Assembly: GCA_025200525.1 (NCBI GenBank)
Contig: CM045768.1
Location: 53,061,177-53,125,176, forward strand
DNA from: Camellia lanceoleosa
Taxonomy: Eukaryota > Streptophyta > Magnoliopsida > Ericales > Theaceae
Length of the DNA: 64,000 nt
Direction: 5' to 3'
The first letter of the stretch is position 1, and every line of letters starts with the position of its first letter. Made by a program: the position numbers and the translations under genes. The notes beneath the pieces were generated by a model. The model saw only the letters and a list, made by a program, of their open reading frames with translations. It did no database searches and was not told the origin of the DNA. This document shows positions 1 to 11,049 of the stretch, one piece after another.

Positions 1-27
1 ATATTTAATAAGAATAAGTTAAAATAA

Positions 28-290
28 GGGTAAACTACCAATAGGTCCTACTTTGGAGACTTATTACCCATTAAGTCCTATTGATAAATTTATTAAGTGA
101 TAAAGATAAATTTATCAATCTTTTATTTTTATGAATAAATTTATAATGATAAATTTATCAGTCTCTTTATTTTTATGAATAAATTTTTAGTGATAAATTT
201 ATCACTCTCTTATTTTTATAGTATTAAATTTATTAGTTAGAACCTGTAGGTAAATAAATCTAATTAATAGGACTAATTGGTAAGTACCCC
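28..290. mobile_element. 263-bp Mutator-type MITE with 9-bp target duplication
   Basis: The element starts GGGTAAACTACCAATAGGTC and its other end, read from the minus strand, is GGGGTACTTACCAATTAGTC, an imperfect terminal inverted repeat. It is flanked by a perfect 9-bp direct repeat TTAAAATAA (19-27 and 291-299), the size typical of Mutator-like elements. The inside has no coding potential but carries several copies of TGATAAATTTATCA or close variants. Both the ends and this motif recur in the large Mutator-like element at 23204-30541, so this is probably a deletion derivative or relative of it. Confidence 0.75.
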
Positions 291-524
291 TTAAAATAAA
301 GAGTTTGATGTAGTATGTGTTAAAAAGTAACTAAATAAAATATTAAAATAATTTTAATTTAACTAAAAATTTGAAGAATTTGTTGTGAATGTACTTAGTT
401 GGACTAAGGGTTTTTTTTATTCAAATCGTTTGAAAAACTTTTGGTGACACAAGAGACGATTGGCTTCTTCGCCATCCATGGGCCATTATTGCTCTCTAAA
501 ACGTCAAATCAATAAATAAAAACA

Positions 525-1130
525 AAATTTTAGTTTCAACTTTTTAAATTTAATTTTTTGAAAATTAAATTTTTTATTTTTTATATATTTTTTAAAATTT
601 TTAGTGAATATTTTTAAAATTTTAAATATTTTTTTTACTTTTTTAAATACACATTACTTAAATGTATCCAAAATATAAAATATTTGTGAAAAAATATTTT
701 AAAAAATTAATAAATACATAAAAATATGAAAAATATACTTCGTTTGGAAAGGGCTCATTTGAGCTCATTTGGCTCTTTGAGCCACAAAAAACATAATAGG
801 CTATTTGAGCCACAACAGGCAAAACATTACATCCAACCCATAATCATTATACTTTTCTCTCACAAAAAAAATTAAAAAGGCCAAAATGTCATTTCCAAAC
901 TAAGCTTTTGAGTCCAGGCTCAAATAGCCAAAAAAGTCAAAAAGCCAACTCACTTCCCAAACAGAGGCTAAATTTTCATTTTTTTTTAATATTTTTGATA
1001 TTTAGTAAATTTTTTAAAAATTTTGTTTATAAAAATTATATTTTTTAAGTATATTTATGTTAAATATATTTAAAAATTAAAAAATTCGATAAAAATATAA
1101 AAAATAAGAATTTTCTAATCAAAAAACAGG
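525..1130. repeat. Dispersed AT-rich repeat, copy 1 (interrupted)
   Basis: A T/A-rich sequence that matches 6215-6610 over most of its length, for example the shared stretches around 'ttttttgaaaatt' and 'aataaatacataaaaat'. It shows no open frame. It is split near its middle by the small element at 739-967, which copy 2 lacks, so copy 2 gives the empty site. Superfamily not determined. Confidence 0.5.
739..967. mobile_element. Small inverted-repeat element nested in the AT-rich repeat
   Basis: The ends are related inverted repeats: left TCGTTTGGAAAGGGCTC, right (minus strand) CCTCTGTTTGGGAAGTGAG. The sister repeat at 6215-6610 reads continuously from 'gaaaaatatact' to 'aaattct', exactly where this 229-bp segment sits, which supports a real insertion. 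It is non-coding and belongs with the other GTTTGG-ended MITEs nearby (for example 3589-3720 and 3789-4026). Only a very short target duplication is visible. Confidence 0.5.
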
Positions 1131-1154
1131 AAACAACATTTTGACTGTTATTTA

Positions 1155-1385
1155 GAAAACGCCGAATAATTTTCCGTGTGAACATAACGGAGCACGTGGG
1201 TCAAGGTTCTGTGAGTCGTCAATTGTAGCTGTACGTGGCATTAAACAGACAGTCTGACCGACTCACGAGAAAACGATGATGTCCGCAACGGATGTAGGCC
1301 ACTCGTGTGTGATGCCGTGGGTGGGGTTCTGTGTTTGACTGTGGGGGCGGTTTAACCGGAAGCCGCCGGTCGAGTTGAAACACAA
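1155..1385. other. Isolated GC-richer island with ACGTG motifs
   Basis: About 230 bp of balanced base composition inside very AT-rich DNA. It contains GCACGTGG (G-box core CACGTG, about 1191) and GTACGTGGC (ABRE-like, about 1232), but no open frame and no recognisable transcript start. It may be a fragment of a promoter or of an unidentified transposon. No function can be assigned. Confidence 0.25.
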
Positions 1386-1445
1386 AAATTCTTGAATAAT
1401 ATTATATATATCAATTAATATACACATTAATATATGAGCAGTGAT

Positions 1446-1580
1446 TCAGACTCCCGCTGAGGGTGGCACCCCAGTGACGTGGCAGCATGGGATTGGCCGA
1501 AAGCATTTAAAAAAAAAAAAAAAAATTTTTTTTTGGGACCAATCACGTGTGACCCCCAGTACCCCCACTTGGGGGTCTGA
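1446..1580. mobile_element. MITE with TCAGACYCCC ends, copy 1
   Basis: The ends are inverted repeats: TCAGACTCCCGCTGAGG at the left and TCAGACCCCCAAGTGGGG on the minus strand at the right. The interior carries GATTGG about 50 bp from the left end, a feature shared with related elements at 5518-5646 and 20631-20757. All are 127-135 bp, non-coding and have C-rich/G-rich ends. Superfamily not assigned because target duplications are unclear. Confidence 0.6.
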
Positions 1581-1585
1581 AGCTT

Positions 1586-2619
1586 TTTCCTTAATATATT
1601 AATAGATATGTATCATTTATATAATTTTAAATATTTATAATTTATATAATAAATATAATCAATAATAATATTAAAATACTAATTGATACATTAATATATA
1701 CATTAATTAGTGTATGTACCACCACCGAAATCTCTTAGAGCTAACTGTTGTGTTTCAATTGTAAATTTAAGCCTTGTATGGGGATTATGAGAGTGTTTGG
1801 CATAATTTATATAAATGTATTTATTTAAGTTATATTATTTTTTATTTTTTTATATCTATTTTTAAAATTAAAAAAATATATTTATTTAGATCAGTTCAAA
1901 TATTTCTTAAATATTTTAGTTAAAAAGTCATTATAAGTTATCAAATCACTCTTTCTATTTTTTTTATATATTTTTTTGTAAAAAGTTAAAAAATTACTAA
2001 AATAATCTATATCTAAATATGGCTGGCTTAGTTTATGAATTTGAGTAGTAATTTAAAAAGAAAAAAATATGAGCAATTTTTTTTATAAGAAGATTAAATA
2101 TAAGTAAAATTTGAATTAAATATAGGCTTATTTTGAGAAATAAGTTAAAAATTATTTTTTTTAATTTTTTTTAAAAAAAATATAAAAAAAATAGAGAGAT
2201 AATATAATTTAAAAAATGTAAAAAAATTAAAAAATTGACTTTTAAACATATTACTAAAATAAGCCAGGATTATAATTCATAATTATTATTTTTTAAAAAT
2301 TTCTGTCCAATATATAAATTAAATACTACATTAAACTAAGCGTAACGCCCAAGTTAAAAATAAAAAAAAAAATAAAAACCTTATCTGCTTGACCGGTCTA
2401 TCCGTGGGGCCGACTTTTTGCTTTTTCCTTTTTTTTTAGTGTGGAACTCTATGCTTCTCTTGATTGGTCTTATAGATGTTGGCAATTTGACTAAAAGTTA
2501 TTTTTTAGTTTTTAATTACATTATTTTTTTATTTTTATATATATATATTTTTTAACAAAATTATAAAAAATAAAAAATTAATTTTTAATTTATTTTTCCA
2601 AATATAATAATGGTATATG

Positions 2620-2654
<35 letters not shown>

Positions 2655-3588
2655 GGAACATATCACTTTAGTAAAATTTAAGAAAAATATATACAAATTA
2701 ATGAAAACTTTATTACATTAAAAGTCGAACTCATAAATTTTTTCATTAAATTGATATTTATTTTTAAAATTGTCACTGATTTACTATTTTTCCCTTTTTT
2801 TAATATACTATTAGAGTGGTTTTATTTTAAAAATAGGTGATAATTTTGTTTTAAAAAATAAATTATTCATTTTTTTGGACAAATGTGATAAATAACAATT
2901 ATCGAAGTGATTTAATTTTTTTTTCGAATTATATATGCAAAGTGCTTAACAAAATTAACGATTCAAAATATCAAAAAGAAACCCATGATGCCCCACCACA
3001 GAAATGCTACTAGAGGGAATCCACATATGATATTTTATGGTAAAATTATAAATAATAAATTTATGATATGCACTATAAAGTTACGAATGATATAATTATA
3101 ACATTTTATAATTTTTGTTATGATATTTTATAATTCATGTTAAAAAAATTTGTATAATTTTATGAAAAAGTTATGATGTGCCTATCATATGCATCTTTTT
3201 AAAATACACATTGTAATATCTCCCTTGTTTTAGATTTTAGAATTTCTTTATTACAAGACACTAAAATAATAAGAAAAGTTTGTAAGATTTTAATTAATTT
3301 ATATAATAATTTTTTATTTATTTATAATTTATCAGTCTATTTGTATCATTATATTAATGATGAAATTTATTAAATCAATAGTCTTGTTTGGGAAGTTTGT
3401 TGGTATTTTTTAAAAACTGATTTGATAGTTGTGAGAGGGAAAAAAAAAAATTATGGACTGAATGTGACATTTTATTTTATTAGTTATTTTAGTTTATTTT
3501 GTTTTTCAATTAGTTATTTTAACCTAACTTTCTTCCCAAATACTCATAGTAAACTAAATTATATAAAAGTTGAAAAAATATATATTTA
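1586..3588. other. AT-rich intergenic DNA with degraded MITE pieces
   Basis: No gene is visible. The stretch 1910-2016 matches the interior of the MITE at 3589-3720 (shared 'ttttagttaaaaagtca' and 'aaaaaattactaaaataat'), so a degraded relative lies here. A (ATT)n microsatellite sits at about 2617-2654. At 3385-3545 GTTTGGGAAG and a distal CTTCCCAAA form weak inverted ends of another possible MITE. Confidence 0.5.
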
Positions 3589-3720
3589 GGTCTCGTTTGT
3601 CAACTATATATTTTAGTTAAAAAGTCACTATAAATTGATACATCACTTTCTCTATTTTTGTATACATCTTTTAATAAAAAGTCAAAAAATTACTAAAATA
3701 ATATATTTCCAAACGAGGTC
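3589..3720. mobile_element. 132-bp MITE with GGTCTCGTTTG ends
   Basis: The ends GGTCTCGTTTG and CAAACGAGGTC are near-perfect inverted repeats enclosing a short AT-rich non-coding core. A related core lies at 1910-2016. The element could fold into a hairpin. Target duplication not resolved; at most TA. Confidence 0.65.
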
Positions 3721-3788
3721 ATGTAATATTAATTTTTTAAGTGCAATAAAATTTAATTATTATAGTATTAGTGATTGTGCAATCATTG

Positions 3789-4026
3789 TCCCTGTTTAGG
3801 AAGGACTATTTGGGTTAAAATAATTAATAAAGACAAAATATGCTATAAATAAAATAAAACATCACATTCAAAATATAATTATTTTATTTTTTTCTCTTAT
3901 AACTATCAAATGAACTATAAAAAAAAAAAGGTTAGTCAACTTCTCAAATATAATTTTTTTTAGTCAAGTTAAAATAGTCAAATAATTAAAAAGTCAACTA
4001 AATTTCAAATTTTCCAAACGAGGGCA
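3789..4026. mobile_element. About 238-bp MITE, GTTTRGGAAG family
   Basis: The left end is GTCCCTGTTTAGGAAGG and the minus-strand right end is CTGCCCTCGTTTGGAAAA. The interior ('gggttaaaataattaataaagacaaaat', 'cttataactatcaaatgaac') is shared with the interrupted element at 5398-5793 and with degraded sequence at 17880-18115. Non-coding. Confidence 0.55.
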
Positions 4027-4903
4027 GTAATAAGTTCAATGATAGAATTTGAAAGCTCGATTATTGTAATTTTAACAGGTTTTATGTTTAATTTTTATGG
4101 GATGTACTAATAGATAATTAACTTTTATGTTTAATTTATGAAAAATGAGTGAAACCCCTTTTTTGGGGACTCCACAACTTCCAAAGTGATCCACACCACT
4201 CATGTATGTGTAAGGACCATTTATGTATGTGTAGAAACCACATCATGAGCAGTGTGAATCATTTTAGGAGGTTATGGAAGTCTCTAAAAAAAGAAATCTT
4301 TGTCATTATTATTAATTTATAATTGATTACATGTAGAAATTAATTTGAATTACACATATTTAAAATTTATTCGTAATGTTAAACTTATCCATCAACAGGG
4401 TAGATATCAAATGTTCTTCGGCCCAATGATGTATTCAAAGTTCAGTGTATCTATGAGATCAGTGAATACTTTATCCTTAATACATCCTAATCTTATGAAC
4501 AATGCAATTTATATTGTTGTTTATTCATGATTTTGCTTTTCAAAGGGAGCAAGTGCATGACTATGATGATTCTTACTCTTTTTTAAAATTATTTTCAAAA
4601 TGTGAAGATTAATTCTTGCTATTGGGGACACAATGTACAATTCTTGAAAGTGATATGAGAATTTAAAAATAAAATAATATATTTTTTTTAATCTAAAGTG
4701 GACTGCTATTTAAAAATTATTTGAACATAGTAGTTGAAGATTAATCTATTAGTCCATCCTCCCCGGCCTCCTCAAGGGAAAGTAAATTAGGTGTTTATTT
4801 ATTTATTTATTTATTTTTAGTGTTTGAATTAGTTTGTATATACCTCAACTAATCATGTGATCTTGAAATTAATGATGAGACAAACTTCCAGTGGCATGTT
4901 AAG

Positions 4904-5347
4904 TAGGAATATAAAAATGAACCACGGCCCGTGATAGGCCTGGCTTGTTTAGGCCCATTTGGGTCCGAGCCCGAGCCCAGCTCAAGTCCCTAGGCCCGAG
5001 CCCGGGTCATCATTTTTGAAGTCCGACCCGGCCTGTAGCCTAGTCAATCGGCTCGCTTAAAGGCCCACTCAAGGCCTAACCCATGGCTTTGCCTACCCGA
5101 GGCCCAGTGTCATTTTTAGTGAAAAATAATAAAATTTTGATAAAAAAATAAAAAAGAATTTAAAAAAAAATAGTCATGCTCGCCTAAGCTCAATGCCAAG
5201 CCCAGGCCCATCGGCCAGGCTTGAGGTTAGGCCCATTGGCTAGAATACCCTTGGGACTAGGCCTAATTTTTTGGCCTGTGGGCCGGCTCGAATTTTGGCG
5301 GGAGCCCGAGCCCAAGTGGACCAGGCTGGGTCAGATTTACATTCCTA
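4904..5347. mobile_element. 444-bp hAT-like non-autonomous element
   Basis: The ends are TAGGAATATAAAAATGA and, on the minus strand, TAGGAATGTAAATCTGACC. The flanks are 8-mers ATGTTAAG (4896-4903) and CTATTAAG (5348-5355), identical at six positions. An 8-bp duplication and TAGG-type ends fit the hAT superfamily. The interior is GC-rich with many GGCC/GCCCGAGCCC repeats in both orientations, which would fold strongly. No coding capacity. Confidence 0.6.
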
Positions 5348-5397
5348 CTATTAAGGTGACTCAAATTTAAGTTAATCTTATTTTCAAATTTTTTCCG

Positions 5398-5793
5398 CTT
5401 AGTTTGGGAAGTTGGGTTTAGACTAAAATAGTTAATAAAAACAAAATATGCTAAAATAACGAATAAAAAAAAATGTCATATTTAAATCATAACCATTTTG
5501 CTTTTCAAACATGTTTAAGACCCCCTTTGTCCCCACCCCCTTTGCTTTTGATTGGTCTAACTTTTTTTCTTTTTTTTTTTTCTCTCCCAATCCCCAACCC
5601 TTACGTGTGTATGGGGGTGGTGGGGGTGAGAGTTTTGAGGGGGTCTCAATCAGTCCTCTTTACTTTTTCTGTCACAACTATCAAATCAACTACAAAAAAA
5701 AACTCAACTATTATATTAAACATAATTTTTTTAATCAGGTTAAAATAAAGTAAAAAAGCCAACTAAAATAACTTATTCTCAAATGGGCTACCT
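5398..5793. mobile_element. GTTTGGGAAG-family MITE interrupted by another MITE
   Basis: It shares its arms with the element at 3789-4026: left CTTAGTTTGGGAAGTTGGG followed by 'aaaatagttaataaaaacaaaat', right ending 'aaatgggctacctaag'. The middle is occupied by the 129-bp C-rich-ended element at 5518-5646, giving a clear order of insertion. Two short open frames across the junction are chance frames. Confidence 0.55.
5518..5646. mobile_element. MITE with AGACCCCC ends, copy 2 (nested)
   Basis: The ends AGACCCCC and GGGGGTCT are inverted repeats, and subterminal CCCCACCCCC/GGGGGTGGTGGGGG pair as well. The internal TGATTGGTCTAAC corresponds to the GATTGG core of the copies at 1446-1580 and 20631-20757. 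It lies inside the MITE at 5398-5793. Confidence 0.6.
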
Positions 5794-5844
5794 AAGACCA
5801 TGTTATCTTATACGAATTGAGGAGCTTACCAAATGCCAGTTAAC

Positions 5845-5993
5845 GTAGACCATCTCCAGTTAAATTTCGCAAGTGACTGTTGGTGGACGATCATATTTTG
5901 GCATAGCAACCTGCTCGTCAATCGAAATTTTACTCTAGGCCGGATGACTGGCCGGATTTGATGAAAAGTTCGCTCACCATTGGAGAGCATTAT
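5845..5993. mobile_element. Possible short MITE with CATCTCCA/TGGAGAG ends
   Basis: Left GACCATCTCCAGTTAA and right TTCGCTCACCATTGGAGAGC form weak inverted ends resembling the CATCTCCAA ends of PIF-type elements in this window. No clear target duplication, and too diverged for certainty. Confidence 0.3.
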
Positions 5994-6214
5994 ATCAGAT
6001 CAAGTTTTTTATTAATTTTTTACTTAAATTTGATAAATTTTTTGAATAAGTGTTAGACATGCTCTTAAAAAATAATATTTACTTATATTGAACATATTTC
6101 CCATTAGAAACCAAGTCTGTGGGCAAAAATAGAATTGAACTTTATAGCTACACTGTATTATTCTTTGTTGAAGCATAGATACCCTTTTACAGCATTGACT
6201 TGAATTGATTAAAT

Positions 6215-6610
6215 CAATATGTGTGTTTGATTTGAGTTTTTTAAATTAAATTTTTTGAAAATTGAGTTTTTTATTTTTTATTTATTTTTAATTTTTAGTG
6301 AATATTTTTAAATTTTTGAGAATTTTTTTAATATTTTTTTAGATGCACCTTACTTAGATATATCTAAAAAATAAAAAATTTGTAAAAAAATATTTTAAAA
6401 AATTAATAAATACATAAAAATAAGAAAAATATACTAAATTCTAGTATTTTTTTGTATTTAGTGAATTTTTAAAATATTTTTATGTGTATTTATGTTAGGT
6501 GTGTCTAAAAATTAAAAAAATTACTTAAAATATTTAAAAAATTCAGTAAAAACAAAAAAGCACAGAAAATAAGAAAATAAATTTTTTTGAAAAGTGTTTT
6601 TAAAAAACCA
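6215..6610. repeat. Dispersed AT-rich repeat, copy 2 (uninterrupted)
   Basis: A T-rich then A-rich sequence with partial inverted symmetry ('ttttttgaaaatt' near the left, 'aatttttttgaaaagtg' near the right). It matches 525-1130 without the 739-967 insertion. Non-coding. Confidence 0.5.
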
Positions 6611-7069
6611 AAAACAAGCAATTCCAACATTAATTTGATTTCTTAAATATGCTTAATTAAAAAAAATAATAAAGAGATGTGATTCTGAAGCACCACAAAC
6701 TCCTGCTTTTTCATTGAGATTGGTTTTTATTTGTACATTTTTGTTTATATTCTATCCAACTCCCATTTCATAATTATTACATTTGAATTTGATCATGATT
6801 TTGTGTGCGATTAATAAAGTGCAAATATGTTGAACTCATTTTCATAGTGACCATTTTAAAATCAGTGGATTACACATATTAATTAGTGTATCAATACATA
6901 TTATAGTATTATAATTTTAAAATTATAGACCCCGCTTATTATACAAATTAAGATTCAAACCCAATAAAATTATGTGTCATTCGTTAGTATACTAGTTGAT
7001 ATATCAATTGATGTATATAATTTTATTCACTTCAAATAGCAAGAGAAATTTGGCTTCGAAAGCCAATTT

Positions 7070-7290
7070 AGGGGTCGTTTAGTTTTTTAGTATGGCTAAA
7101 AAATCACAAAAGGATAAAAAAAAGTCAAAAAATTAAAAATCACAAAAAAACAAAAAAACTGTCCAAAACAAAGCTAAAAAATCAAAAAAGCCAAACAAGA
7201 AAACTAAACAAACAAAAAAGTTTTAGACAAAAAAAAGTCCAAAAAAATTAAAAAACCAACTACAAAAATCATTGTCAAACCAGCACTAAT
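7070..7290. repeat. A-rich repeat related to 13490-13695 and 17215-17445
   Basis: The block begins GGGTCGTTTAG and consists largely of A-runs with 'aaaaaagtcaaaaaatta' type motifs. Similar blocks occur at the 3' ends of both units of the 4-kb duplication, where the better left end reads TGCTCGTTTGGTTTT (about 17217). Probably a degraded MITE; no coding. Confidence 0.4.
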
Positions 7291-8169
7291 TTTGTTTATT
7301 CACTTGGGATTTATCATGACAAAAGTCAGATGTGCCATGACCACCATGCTTCTTTTGAATGATAAGAACAGAAAAATAGTATACAACGTAGACAAAATAA
7401 AATGACCTGAATTAATATAGTAATGTTCTTTTAGGAATTATAAATCATAATAGTAAAACATGTTATTAAAATGATTATAAAAAGAATAATATTATATGTG
7501 CTAATTAGTGTATTAACTAGTGTACTAATTGATGATGTGACATAATTTAAGAAATTTTTAAATATTTATAATATAATTAATGAGTGAGATCAATAATAAT
7601 ATTATAATTAATGTTAATATACTAATTGATATATGTAACACCACTCTTATAAAAAGTCACATTATTACTGCTTTGTCTTAAGAAATGACAACATTTGCAA
7701 TGAGGAGTCGCAAGACCGTACCAAAAATATTCATAAATAATTTAAAAAATTTGACATGGACAACTAGAAAAGGCAACAATTAATAGCATAATATCATAGA
7801 AAAGTGATTTCACTCTTTTTCTAAAATTCAATATTAGTAGGTGTGTAGAAAAAAAATTTACCACGTGATAAAGATGATTATAGGAACATAGATAGAATTA
7901 GGAAAAGATTATGAAAGGTCATGTCCCCTTATAAATCGTAATAGTAAAACATGTTAAAATGATTATAAAAAGAATAATACTTTATGCATCAATTAGTATA
8001 TTAATTAGTATACTAGTTGACAATGTGACATAATTTATAAGTTTTTAAAATATTTATAATGTCATTAATGAGTGGAGTTAATAATAATGTTATAACTAAT
8101 GTTAATATACTAATTAATGCATGTAACATAACTCTTATAAAAAGTTGCATTATTACTGCTTTGTCTTAA

Positions 8170-8527
8170 GAACATCTTCAACGGTAGTAGGCATTTTACC
8201 TATCTAAATATTACTATAAAGTATATATATTTTATTTTGCTTATTAACTGTTTTATGTTTTTACTCCAGCCATGCTCTTTATTTTAGCTATTTATCCAAA
8301 TACTATTAATTTTATAGAATGTCACGTCAATAATAAAGATGGAGGGAAATGATCCTAATGATTGAATACATTTTACCTAGCGTTGAAGGCTAGCTACATG
8401 TAACTAGTGAATATGCGTTGAGCCAAAATGCCTAATCATATACCTAGTGCATTGAAATTGAAAAAAGTGAATTACACTAGGCATTTTAACTAACAAGTAT
8501 TATATACCTAATGCATTGGAGATGCCC
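8170..8527. mobile_element. 358-bp PIF/Harbinger-type MITE with TAA duplication
   Basis: The ends GAACATCTTCAACG and, on the minus strand, GGGCATCTCCAATG form a 14-bp inverted repeat with mismatches. It is flanked by the trinucleotide TAA (8167-8169 and 8528-8530), the usual PIF/Harbinger target duplication. Sibling units of the array read 'gtcttaagaaatgac' with nothing in between, a direct empty site. The same end sequence starts the transposase-bearing element at 40625. Confidence 0.8.
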
Positions 8528-9126
8528 TAAGAAATGACAACATTTGCAATGAGGGGTCGCAAGACCAAACCAAAAATTCATAAATAATTTAAAAAATTTG
8601 ACATGGACAACTAAGAAAAGGCAACAATTAATAGCATAATATCATAGAAAAGTGATTTCACTCTTTTATCTAAAATTCAATATTAGTAGGCGTATGGAAA
8701 AAAAAATTATCACATGGTAAAGATGATTATAAGAACATGGATAGAATTAGGCAAAGATTATCCTTATAAATCGTAATAGTAAAACATGCTGTTAAAATGA
8801 TTATAAAAAGAATAAGGTTATATGCACTAATTAGTATACTAACTAATGTACTAATTGATGATGTGATATAATTTAAGAGATTTTTAGATATTTATAATGT
8901 GATTAATGAGTACAGTTAATAATAATGTCATAACTAGTGTTAATACACTAGTTAGTACACTAATTGGTGTAACACCACTCTTATAAAAAGTTGCATTATT
9001 ATTGTTTTGTCTTAAGAAATGACAACATTTGCAATAAGGAGTCGCAAGACCAAACAAAAAATTCATAAATAATTTTAAAAATTTTGACATGGGCAACTAG
9101 AAAACGCAACAATTAATAGCATAATG

Positions 9127-10212
9127 GGCCCATTTGGTAGAGCTTATAAGCATCTTAAATCAACTTATAGATTATTTTAAGTTATTTTGGTGTGTTTGGT
9201 AAAACTTAAAATCACTTTTTGTAGCTTAAATTAAGCAAAAAAAGTGCTTTTCGGCTGAGTGGCCTCTAGAGTGCTTAACTCATCAGCTTAAGCGGGAAGC
9301 TACAAAATTGAGAGGCAAAATTACTTAGATGCCCTTTACTAATTTGAAGTATTATTAAGTTGCCATTATATAAACCACCAAGCATCATCGTTCATTCCCT
9401 GAAAGAGAGACAGAGGCGATTTTCGGCAAGAGGCCAACCAGTGCTCTCTCTCTCTCTCTTTTACGAACCAGTGCTCTCTAGTTTCGCGATCAAAACCCTA
9501 GCTTTGCGATTTCCGGCGAGAGGCGAACCAAATCTCTTTGCTCTCTCTCTCTCTCTTAGCGATTGAAACCCTAGCTTTATGATCGAAACCCTAACCAGAT
9601 CGACTGCGTGAAACCTTAGAGTCACGATCGACTCTTTCAGATCTCTTCGAACCAGATCTCTTTCAGATCACGATCGCGATCTGAAACTCTAGAGTCACAA
9701 TCGACTGCGTGACGATCGACGGTGACGATCAACTGTCCGTCGTCGTTCGGCGTTGGTCCGTCGTCGATCGGCTGCGGTTCTCTCTCCGGCAATGGATTTT
9801 AGCGTGTTTTGTTTGTTTGTTTATTTGTTTGTTTGTTTGTTTGTTTTTTTTTTTTGTTGAAGTTTTCAATTTTTTTTAATTAAAAAATCATAATAATAAT
9901 TAAGCATTTTAGCCATTAATGAAATAAATTTTATATTAATTGATACTAATTAAAAATTTTAGTATTAATTGATGCTAATTAATCCATTAATTGACACTAA
10001 TTAATTTATAAAGAAAAAAATGAAATAATTATACTAAAAATGAAATATCACTAAAAAAAATGATATAAATTGAAAAAAATGAAAGGATTTGTCAAATGAA
10101 TAAATGAATTAATAAAAATGAAATAATGAAATATTACTAATAATAATAATAATGATAATAATAATAATTGATGGACAAATTGCTACTAATTTTAATAATT
10201 GATGATCAAATT

Positions 10213-10263
<51 letters not shown>

Positions 10264-10793
10264 TGATACTAATTTTAATAATTGATGAGCAATTGATAAT
10301 TTTTATACTAAAATCAGAATTAATAATAATAAAGAAAAGAAATACAGATATAAATAATTAAAATGAATATATGAAAATAATTTGTAATGAAATCACAACA
10401 TTAATATAAATTAGAACATGAATATTAATTTTAATGAATTAATAAATTAAAAAAAATTAACAAAGAAAGAAGAGAAGAAAAAAAATTTAAAAAGAAAAGA
10501 AAAGAAAATAAGGTGAAAAAGAAAAGAAAAGAAAAGAAAATGAAAAAGAAAAAGAAAAAGAAAAAAATGTATTATAAATGAAATCACAAATTTTATATCT
10601 TATAAGGGCAAAAATGACAATTATACAGCAACAAACTATTTTACAGCTTATTTCCTAAACACTACTGTGCTACTTAAATTCATAATCCCACAGTTGCACT
10701 AAACAGGTTACCAGCTTATGTTCACAATTTTAAGTTATAATCTATTAAACTATAATTTATAATTATTTTTTCACAGCTCTACCAAACGAGGAC
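9127..10793. mobile_element. 1.67-kb non-autonomous element with GGCCCATTTGGTAGAGC ends
   Basis: The left end is GGCCCATTTGGTAGAGCT and the minus-strand right end is GTCCTCGTTTGGTAGAGCT. It is flanked by AATG (9123-9126 and 10794-10797) and interrupts an array unit whose siblings read 'aattaatagcataatatcatag', so it is a true insertion. It encodes no transposase. The left third is a GC-richer promoter/leader-like block (9365-9600); the remainder is AT-rich with (AAT)n microsatellites at 10213-10265. Its right part is duplicated at 13894-14860. Superfamily uncertain; the TIR is hAT-like but an 8-bp duplication is not seen. Confidence 0.65.
9365..9800 (+). promoter_or_regulatory. Promoter and 5'-leader-like block inside the transposon
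   Basis: A TATA-like TTATATAAACC (about 9365) is followed by long CT tracts (9444-9461, 9541-9557) and three telobox-type motifs AAACCCTA (about 9494, 9567, 9587). This arrangement is typical of plant housekeeping or ribosomal-protein gene leaders. Repeated blocks such as 'gcgatt', 'ccggcgagaggcgaacca' and CGATCG follow. No convincing coding exon continues from it. It reads as a captured gene 5' region; whether it is transcribed cannot be told. Confidence 0.4.
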
Positions 10794-11049
10794 AATGTCA
10801 TAGAAAATTGATTTCACTCTTTTTCTAAAATTCAATATTAGTAGGTGTGTGGAAAAACAAGAAATATTATGTGATAAAGATGATTATAGAAACATAGATG
10901 GAAATAGGAAAAGATTACGAAGGGTCATGTCCCCTTATAAATTGTAATAGTAAAACATGTTAAAATGATTATAAAAAGAATAATACTATATGTATTAATT
11001 AATATACTAATTGTTGATGTGACATAATTTAAATTTTTTTTAGATATTT

